From positions 1 to 5,205 of the forward strand of contig DBMZ01000064.1 of assembly GCA_002299005.1 (NCBI GenBank): DNA of 5,205 nt, in the 5' to 3' direction. Shown piece by piece: positions 1-4,329 of this stretch. The position numbers were made by a program, and so were the translations under genes. The DNA is from Alphaproteobacteria bacterium UBA685. GTDB lineage: Bacteria > Pseudomonadota > Alphaproteobacteria > Puniceispirillales > Puniceispirillaceae. Each line of letters opens with the position of its first letter. Positions within the stretch are counted from its first letter, which is position 1. The notes under the pieces were generated by a model. That model was not told the DNA's origin. It made no database searches and saw only the letters and a program-made list of their open reading frames with translations.

Positions 1-39
1 AAAAGGCTCTTGCAGATAGGTTTGCAAGAGCCTTTTTTT
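1..39. terminator. Strong bidirectional intrinsic terminator
   Basis: A perfect 14-bp stem (1-14 pairing with 23-36) closes an 8-base loop (15-22). The right arm runs into a T tract (33-39) on the plus strand, and the left arm begins with AAAA, which gives a T tract on the minus strand. It lies 29 bases beyond the stop of the minus-strand dehydrogenase gene and would end that transcript. It could equally end a plus-strand transcript entering from the left. Seen directly in the sequence; only the function is inferred. Confidence 0.9.
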
Positions 40-68
40 AAGGTGCAAGATTGCGCGGCGAGGGGGGC

Positions 69-1535
69 TTAGATGCCGCCCACCACCATCAATTTCATTT
101 CCAAGAATTCATCCACCCCATGCACAGATCCTTCTCTGCCAAGGCCGGAGGCTTTGATGCCGCCGAACGGGCCAACCTCAGATGAATAGGCGCCTGTATT
201 GGCGATGACCATGCCATATTCAAGCGCTTCACCAACGCGGAAAATACGGCCGACATCCTTTGTGAAATAATAGGCGGCAAGACCGAAAATCGTATCATTG
301 GCAGAGGCGATGACCTCTTCTTCTGTCTCGAATTTGAACAGAGCCGCGACAGGGCCAAAGGTCTCTTCTGAATAGAGCTGCATATCCGCATTTGCGCCTG
401 TGATAACTGTCGGCTCAAAGAAGGTGCCGCCAAGCGCGTGTGGCTTGCCACCTGTTAAGACCTCGCCGCCTTTGGCAAGCGCGTCTGAGACATGTGATTT
501 CACTTTCTCAAAGCCTTGCGCATCAATGATTGGGCCTTGGGTGACCTCTGCATCAAAGCCGTCACCGACTTTCATTTCGGCAACTTTGGCGGCAAGTGCG
601 GCGGCGAATTTATCATAGATGCCAGCTTGCACAAAGACGCGGTTGGCACAGACACAAGTCTGGCCCGCATTGCGATATTTAGACGCGATGGCACCTTCGA
701 TTGCCTCATCTAGATCCGCATCATCAAAGACGATAAGAGGCGCGTTGCCGCCAAGCTCTAGCGAGATTTTCTTGATGGTTTCGGCTGATTGACGCATGAG
801 GATGCGGCCAACTTCGGTGGAGCCTGTGAAGGTCAGCTTGCGGACGCGATCATCTTCGCACATCACAGAGCCAACGGCCGGGCCATCATTGCTTGTCACG
901 ATGTTGATGATACCAGCAGGCACGCCTGCGCGATGCGCCAATTCGGCCAAGGCAAGGGCGGAGAGCGGTGTTTGCTCAGCCGGCTTTAGCACACAAGCAC
1001 AGCCAACCGCGATGCCGGGGGCGACTTTGCGCGTGATCATCGCATTTGGGAAATTCCACGGGGTAATCGCGCCAAAGACACCGACAGGCTGGCGCAGGGT
1101 CAGCATTTTTTTATCCGCAAACGGGCTTTCTAGCACTTCACCTTGGACGCGCTTGGCTTGTTCGGCGAACCATTCAATAAAGCTGGAGCCATAGCCAATC
1201 TCGCCCTTCGATTCGGCCAAAGGCTTGCCCATTTCGGCTGTGAGGATGATGGCTAAATCATCGGCATTTTCCATGCAGAGATCATACCATTTGCGTAAAA
1301 TCGCGGCGCGTTCCTTGGCGGTCTTTGCGGCCCAAGCAGGCTGGGCGGCATGGGCGGCGTCAATCGCCTTTGCCATCATATCCGCGCCGCAATCAGCGAC
1401 AGATGCGACCAATGCCCCATCGACAGGATTGGTGACATCAAATCTTTTATCGCCCGTCGCGCTCACAAATGCGCCATTAATATAGGCATCTGTTTTTACC
1501 AGTGATTTATCTTTTACAAGGCTCAGTAAATCCAT
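69..1535 (-). CDS. gabD: NAD(P)-dependent succinate-semialdehyde dehydrogenase, GabD type
   Basis: 488-residue aldehyde dehydrogenase that oxidises succinate semialdehyde to succinate, the last step of the GABA shunt, in the cytoplasm. Visible landmarks are PWNFP with oxyanion Asn161, KPAEQTP (Lys184, Glu187), the NAD-site motif GSTEVG (238-243), general base Glu260 in LELGG, nucleophile Cys294 in AGQTCVC, and Glu391 in EETFGP. Arg169, Arg288 and Ser451 align with human SSADH Arg213, Arg334 and Ser498, which hold the substrate carboxylate, so the assignment is specific within the family. Glu187 suggests NAD preference (inference from ALDH2-like enzymes). Length is normal (E. coli GabD about 482). 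The ATG start has a GAGGAGAGG Shine-Dalgarno ending 4 bases upstream (core AGGAG about 7 bases away). The gene is transcribed alone, divergently from a TauE/SafE exporter, and ends before the hairpin at 1-39. Because of that neighbour, sulfoacetaldehyde dehydrogenase (SafD-like) is the main alternative. Confidence 0.93.
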   Translation of the reverse strand: MDLLSLVKDKSLVKTDAYINGAFVSATGDKRFDVTNPVDGALVASVADCGADMMAKAIDAAHAAQPAWAAKTAKERAAILRKWYDLCMENADDLAIILTAEMGKPLAESKGEIGYGSSFIEWFAEQAKRVQGEVLESPFADKKMLTLRQPVGVFGAITPWNFPNAMITRKVAPGIAVGCACVLKPAEQTPLSALALAELAHRAGVPAGIINIVTSNDGPAVGSVMCEDDRVRKLTFTGSTEVGRILMRQSAETIKKISLELGGNAPLIVFDDADLDEAIEGAIASKYRNAGQTCVCANRVFVQAGIYDKFAAALAAKVAEMKVGDGFDAEVTQGPIIDAQGFEKVKSHVSDALAKGGEVLTGGKPHALGGTFFEPTVITGANADMQLYSEETFGPVAALFKFETEEEVIASANDTIFGLAAYYFTKDVGRIFRVGEALEYGMVIANTGAYSSEVGPFGGIKASGLGREGSVHGVDEFLEMKLMVVGGI

Positions 1536-1539
1536 GATG

Positions 1540-1548
1540 CCTCTCCTC
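1540..1548 (-). promoter_or_regulatory. Ribosome binding site of gabD
   Basis: On the minus strand this reads GAGGAGAGG. Its AGGAG core (1543-1547) lies 7 bases before the ATG at 1535, so it fixes that start codon. Confidence 0.75.
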
Positions 1549-1571
1549 TATCGCGTCATTGTGTTTCGGTG

Positions 1572-1586
1572 GTTAAATGGTTTAAC
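1572..1586. promoter_or_regulatory. Candidate operator palindrome in gabD/tauE-family divergent intergenic region
   Basis: GTTAAA-TGG-TTTAAC is a perfect inverted repeat (6-bp arms, 3-base spacer). It starts 36 bases upstream of the gabD ATG and ends 89 bases upstream of the exporter ATG. Position and symmetry fit a dimeric repressor or activator site at the gabD promoter. I cannot name the regulator. No convincing -35/-10 pair for gabD was found around it. For the exporter only a weak pair was seen (TTGGCG 1620-1625, CATAGT 1643-1648, 17-base spacing). Confidence 0.4.
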
Positions 1587-1675
1587 TTGGGGCGGCGCGC
1601 ATGATGCACACCTCGTATCTTGGCGTCTACCCTATCAGCTATCATAGTTGCTGGGCAAATTAAAGGTGAACGAAT

Positions 1676-2506
1676 ATGGCTCTGATTGATACTCTTTTTC
1701 CGCTATTTTTGCCTTTGATTATGACGGGCATGTTCTCAGGCTTTATTGCCGGGCTTTTGGGGGTTGGCGGCGGTATTGTGATCGTGCCTATTTTGGCCTT
1801 TGTGCTTGAATCTAGCGGGATTGCTACCAGCTTTTCGATGCATATTGCGATCGGCTCGTCATTGGCCATTATTGTGCCGACCTCGGTGATTTCGGCGCAG
1901 GCGCATTACCGCCTTGGTAATGTTGACCGCGATTGTATTCGAAAGCTTGGCCCGTTTGTGTTTTTGGGCGCGCTTGGCGGGGCGATCATTGCCTATGGGC
2001 TGGATAATGCGGCGCTCAAAGCGCTGTTTGGGACGCTCGCAGTTTTGATTGGGCTGTTATTTATGGTGCGCGTGATCATCTTGCATAAGGGCCTGCCAAG
2101 CTTGGTGCCGCGTGCCTTTATCGGCGGTGCGATTGGGATTGTGTCCGCCTTGGTCGGCATTGGCGGCGGGTCTTTGACGGTGCCGACATTGGCCGCATGC
2201 GGCTGGGAGATGCGCCGTGCGGTTGGAACATCTGCGCTGATGGGGCTTGTTATCTCTATTCCGGGGATGATCAGCTTTATGATTGTTGGCCTGAGAGCGG
2301 CCCCTGATGTGGCGCTTGTGACAGGCTTTGTGTGGTGGCCGGGGGTGATTGTTATCGCGGCGGCGGCGGCTTTGACAACGAAATTCGGGGCGCAGGTCTC
2401 AGCCAAGCTTGACCAAGCACAATTGCGCCGGATCTTTGGCGTGTTTTTGATCATTGTTGGCTCACGCCTTATCTATGGTGGCCTGACAGGTCTGGGGCTT
2501 GTCTGA
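1676..2506 (+). CDS. Sulfite/sulfoacetate exporter TauE/SafE family membrane protein
   Basis: 276-residue polytopic inner-membrane protein of the TauE/SafE (formerly DUF81) family, whose members are putative exporters of sulfite, sulfoacetate or other small organic anions. Two glycine-rich signature repeats, one in each half, are visible: GLLGVGGGIVIVP (26-38) and VGIGGGSLTVP (160-170). AHYRLGNVD (76-84), typical of the loop after the second or third helix, is also present. Hydrophobic segments cover roughly residues 8-40, 55-73, 92-108, 117-135, 147-171, 185-205, 212-233 and 252-270. Length is normal. The ATG has AAAGGTGAA about 6 bases upstream. The stop is TGA, at the point where family members normally end, and lies 3 bases from the converging carbonic anhydrase stop. 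The substrate cannot be read from sequence. The divergent semialdehyde dehydrogenase makes an organic acid or sulfonate plausible. Confidence 0.9.
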   Translation: MALIDTLFPLFLPLIMTGMFSGFIAGLLGVGGGIVIVPILAFVLESSGIATSFSMHIAIGSSLAIIVPTSVISAQAHYRLGNVDRDCIRKLGPFVFLGALGGAIIAYGLDNAALKALFGTLAVLIGLLFMVRVIILHKGLPSLVPRAFIGGAIGIVSALVGIGGGSLTVPTLAACGWEMRRAVGTSALMGLVISIPGMISFMIVGLRAAPDVALVTGFVWWPGVIVIAAAAALTTKFGAQVSAKLDQAQLRRIFGVFLIIVGSRLIYGGLTGLGLV

Positions 2507-2509
2507 GAT

Positions 2510-3106
2510 CTAGTCTGTGTCTGGAAGCGGGCGCGGCGTGAAATACTGATACGGCCCGCCAGCCTCGCCCAAGCGATAGGCTCTGCCCAATTCGATATAG
2601 CGCAAGGCAGATGTTGAAAGGGCCGCCACCTCATCTGCGCTTAAATCACGCATTTTCTTGGCAGGGCTGCCGGCCCATAGCTCGCCAGAGGGGACGCGCT
2701 TGCCGGGTGTGACCATCGCCCCTGCCGCGACCATCGCTTGGGGCTCTATTATCGCGCCATCCATGACAATCGCCCCCATGCCGACAAAGCTCTCATCACC
2801 AAGCGTGCAGGCATGGATAATCGCGCTATGGCCGATGGTAACATGCTTGCCAATGATGGTGGGATAGCGGGACGAATCAATATGAACAACGCTGTTATCT
2901 TGGATATTTGTGCCAGCACCGACGGTGATATAATTCGCATCTCCGCGCAAGGTGACATTATGCCAAATCGAGCAATCATCACCAATACGCACCGCGCCAG
3001 ATACCACCGCAGAGCCGGCGATAAAGGCTGTGTCGCTAATCTGCGGTGATAGGCCCATAAAATCTTCGATTAAAGGGCCGTTATTTTGCTTTAATTTATC
3101 TGACAT
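2510..3106 (-). CDS. Gamma carbonic anhydrase family protein (left-handed beta-helix)
   Basis: 198-residue protein of the gamma carbonic anhydrase group (CamH/YrdA/PaaY-like), probably a cytoplasmic zinc or iron trimer interconverting CO2 and bicarbonate. The sequence shows hexapeptide-repeat beta-helix texture from about residue 25 to 135. The three metal-ligand histidines are at expected positions: His75 in NSVVHID, and His93 and His98 in IGHSAIIHAC. LRGD (53-56) and NIQD (67-70) match the conserved active-site Arg and Gln/Asp. A C-terminal helical tail (about 155-180) is typical. The start chosen is the ATG at 3106, with GGAAA 5 bases upstream. A TTG at 3118 would add four residues but overlaps that ribosome site. 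It is divergent from sodB and convergent with the exporter. Many family members have weak or no measured anhydrase activity, so the exact reaction is uncertain. Confidence 0.9.
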   Translation of the reverse strand: MSDKLKQNNGPLIEDFMGLSPQISDTAFIAGSAVVSGAVRIGDDCSIWHNVTLRGDANYITVGAGTNIQDNSVVHIDSSRYPTIIGKHVTIGHSAIIHACTLGDESFVGMGAIVMDGAIIEPQAMVAAGAMVTPGKRVPSGELWAGSPAKKMRDLSADEVAALSTSALRYIELGRAYRLGEAGGPYQYFTPRPLPDTD

Positions 3107-3150
3107 CTTGATTTCCAAAATTCTGCTTTATCTGTTAAAACAATAGCGCA

Positions 3151-3163
3151 TGGCATAGTGCCA
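3151..3163. repeat. Short inverted repeat upstream of carbonic anhydrase gene
   Basis: TGGCA-TAG-TGCCA is a perfect 5-bp inverted repeat with a 3-base spacer. It lies 44 bases upstream of the carbonic anhydrase ATG, a promoter-distance position. It could be an operator; the regulator is unknown. Confidence 0.3.
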
Positions 3164-3177
3164 ATACCAGTTTTTTG

Positions 3178-3198
3178 ACCAATGGTAATTTTTTTACC
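3178..3198. repeat. Overlapping inverted repeats upstream of sodB
   Basis: Two overlapping symmetries are seen: ACCA-A-TGGT (3178-3186) and GGTAA-TTTTT-TTACC (3184-3198). The second overlaps a weak -35-like TTTACC (3193-3198), which is 16 bases before a -10-like CATAAA (3215-3220). Together they may mark the sodB promoter and an operator. Function is inferred from position only. Confidence 0.3.
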
Positions 3199-3212
3199 TA
3201 AAAGTGACCCCA

Positions 3213-3235
3213 ATCATAAAATGATAACCCTAAAG
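3213..3235. promoter_or_regulatory. Palindrome and weak Fur-box-like sequence just before sodB
   Basis: ATCAT-AAA-ATGAT (3213-3225) is a perfect inverted repeat. The overlapping 19 bases 3217-3235 match the classical Fur box at 12 of 19 positions by hand count, mostly in the left half. Iron control would suit an Fe-SOD gene. However, 12/19 is weak in AT-rich DNA, and many alphaproteobacteria use Irr or RirA instead. Confidence 0.2.
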
Positions 3236-3238
3236 GAG
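3233..3238 (+). promoter_or_regulatory. Ribosome binding site of sodB
   Basis: AAGGAG lies 6 bases before the ATG at 3245. It decides the start against an in-frame ATG at 3182, which would add 21 residues absent from the family and has no ribosome site. Confidence 0.85.
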
Positions 3239-3244
3239 ACGATA

Positions 3245-3847
3245 ATGGCCTTTGAACTTCCAGACCTTCCTTATGCGTATGATGCTCTTGCCGATAAAGG
3301 TATGAGCCAAGAGACACTTGAGTTTCACCATGATTTGCACCACAAAGCCTATGTCGATAATGGCAACAAGCTGATTGCGGGCACAGAATGGGAAGGCAAG
3401 TCGCTTGAAGATATTATCACAGGCACCTATCAGGCGGGGTCTGTGGCGCAAAATGGTATCTTTAATAATGCCTCACAGCATTGGAACCATATCCAATTTT
3501 GGGAAATGATGGGCCCTGCTGGCAATGCGATGCCATCTGAGCTTGAAAAGGCAATTAATGAGAGCTTCGGGTCTGTTGAGAGCTTTAAAGATGAGTTCTG
3601 TGCCGCGGGTGCCGCGCAATTTGGTGCTGGCTGGTGCTGGCTTGTCAAAGACACAGATGGTGGCTTGAAAGTGACAAAGACCGAAAATGGTGTGAACCCT
3701 CTTTGCTTTGGTCAGACAGCTTTGCTTGGTTGTGATGTGTGGGAACATTCCTATTATATCGACTTCCGCAATAAGCGCCCTGTCTATTTGACAAATTTCT
3801 TTGATAATTTGGTCAATTGGGAAAATGTCGCTTCTCGCCTTGGCTAG
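3245..3847 (+). CDS. sodB: Superoxide dismutase, iron type
   Basis: 200-residue Fe/Mn-family superoxide dismutase that converts superoxide to hydrogen peroxide and oxygen; likely a cytoplasmic dimer. The protein begins FELPDLPYAYDAL, the usual Fe-SOD N-terminus, so the mature length is complete. Metal ligands are His28 (in FHHDLHH), His82 (in QHWNH), and Asp164 and His168 (in DVWEH). Gln78, just before the second ligand, together with Gly149 (not Gln) in NGVNPL, is the Fe-SOD arrangement; Mn-SODs place the active-site Gln in the second position. Aromatic GWCWL (129-133) is conserved. A strong AAGGAG precedes the start. The gene appears monocistronic, divergent from the carbonic anhydrase, and ends with TAG before terminator-like hairpins. 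Cambialistic metal use cannot be excluded. Confidence 0.96.
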   Translation: MAFELPDLPYAYDALADKGMSQETLEFHHDLHHKAYVDNGNKLIAGTEWEGKSLEDIITGTYQAGSVAQNGIFNNASQHWNHIQFWEMMGPAGNAMPSELEKAINESFGSVESFKDEFCAAGAAQFGAGWCWLVKDTDGGLKVTKTENGVNPLCFGQTALLGCDVWEHSYYIDFRNKRPVYLTNFFDNLVNWENVASRLG

Positions 3848-3853
3848 TCCTCT

Positions 3854-3896
3854 AGAGGGCTAAAGAGCCAATAAAATGAAAAGAAGCCTCTTTTTT
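3854..3896 (+). terminator. Candidate sodB terminator
   Basis: AGAGGGCT (3854-3861) pairs with AGCCTCT (3885-3891) with one bulged G and a 23-base A-rich loop, followed directly by a T run to 3896. It starts 7 bases after the sodB stop. The long loop makes it a moderate candidate. A 10-bp palindrome CCTCTAGAGG (3849-3858) overlaps its left arm. Confidence 0.5.
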
Positions 3897-3901
3897 GATG
3901 T

Positions 3902-3937
3902 GCCTTTTGGGGGTGATATCATAAAAGGGGCTTTTTT
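3902..3937 (+). terminator. Second terminator-like hairpin after sodB
   Basis: GCCTTTT (3902-3908) pairs with AAGGGGC (3925-3931) using two G-U pairs, with a 16-base loop and then six T (3932-3937). It could back up the first hairpin. Its bases also take part in a larger imperfect palindrome, GGGTGAT (3911-3917) with ATCACCC (3948-3954), so the two folds are mutually exclusive. Confidence 0.4.
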
Positions 3938-3943
3938 GTGCCT

Positions 3944-3949
3944 TATAAT
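3944..3949 (+). promoter_or_regulatory. Perfect -10 box, possible promoter of small ORF
   Basis: TATAAT matches the sigma-70 -10 consensus exactly. It lies between sodB and the small unrecognised gene, in the right orientation. No good -35 is seen 16-18 bases upstream, so this is weak. It would imply a leader of roughly 115 bases to the ATG at 4071. Confidence 0.25.
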
Positions 3950-4070
3950 CACCCTAATTGGTCACTAGACAGACTTTGAGAGAGATTTGCATTCACTTAT
4001 GAATCGCAATAAGCTGTATGTTCTGACGCGCTCTAATCGGCGCGCGATAGGTAAAAATAGGGGATATAAA

Positions 4071-4298
4071 ATGGGTGTTCTACTAGGCGTTTTTGGCTTT
4101 ATCGCCATCGGTGTTTCGGATAGCGCGCAAGAATTCGCTAAACATAGCAACGGGTCAAATTCCTATAGCATTGTGATGCCACGTGCCTGCGAGGAAGGCC
4201 TGCGCGAGACAGGCTATAGCTGGTCTATTGGCGGCGGTGTGATGCTAAAGCAAGATAATCTTGACGGCACTGTCGGTGATGTTTGCGAAGAAAAATAA
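4071..4298 (+). CDS. Small hypothetical protein with hydrophobic N-terminus, possibly exported
   Basis: I do not recognise this gene. From the ATG at 4071 it encodes 75 residues: a hydrophobic stretch (VLLGVFGFIAIGV, residues 3-15) and then a polar domain with one Trp and two Cys (residues 40 and 72). AGGGGA ends 6 bases before this ATG and supports it. An in-frame ATG at 3999 would give 99 residues with a strongly basic n-region before the hydrophobic stretch, a better signal-peptide or membrane-anchor pattern. That start lacks a well-placed ribosome site and the added codons include rare-looking AGG, GGA and ATA. Either way the body is probably periplasmic or membrane-tethered, where the two Cys could form a disulfide. 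It stands alone between sodB and converging argG. Its TAA stop lies in the terminator stem. Whether it is really expressed is uncertain. Confidence 0.5.
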   Translation: MGVLLGVFGFIAIGVSDSAQEFAKHSNGSNSYSIVMPRACEEGLRETGYSWSIGGGVMLKQDNLDGTVGDVCEEK

Positions 4299-4321
4299 GA
4301 GGCCGTTTCAGCCTCTTATTT
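4293..4321. terminator. Bidirectional terminator between small ORF and argG
   Basis: A perfect 11-bp stem (AAATAAGAGGC 4293-4303 with GCCTCTTATTT 4311-4321) closes a 7-base loop. On the minus strand the right arm runs into TTTTTCTTC, a good tract for ending argG, whose stop is 8 bases away. On the plus strand the small ORF's TAA (4296-4298) is inside the left arm, and a further T run follows at 4325-4330. Confidence 0.85.
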
Positions 4322-4329
4322 AGGATTTT

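Noticed and set aside
1993..2454. 153-codon minus-strand reading frame opposite the exporter
   Set aside because: Antisense shadow of the conserved exporter; composition (Thr/Pro/Ile-rich) is a by-product of membrane-protein codons.
3107..3118. TTG start for the carbonic anhydrase at 3118
   Set aside because: It overlaps the GGAAA ribosome site that serves the ATG at 3106, and the added residues are not family sequence.
3151..3166. Sigma-54 promoter from TGGCAC on the minus strand
   Set aside because: The GG to GC distance is one base too long for the -24/-12 pattern and the TTGC element is missing.
3182..3244. Longer sodB start at ATG 3182
   Set aside because: It adds 21 residues not found in Fe-SODs, has no Shine-Dalgarno, and a strong AAGGAG sits before the ATG at 3245.
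4032..4050. Twin-arginine signal in the small ORF (SNRRAIGK)
   Set aside because: The two Arg are not followed by the expected hydrophobic FLK-like residues; it looks like ordinary basic n-region.
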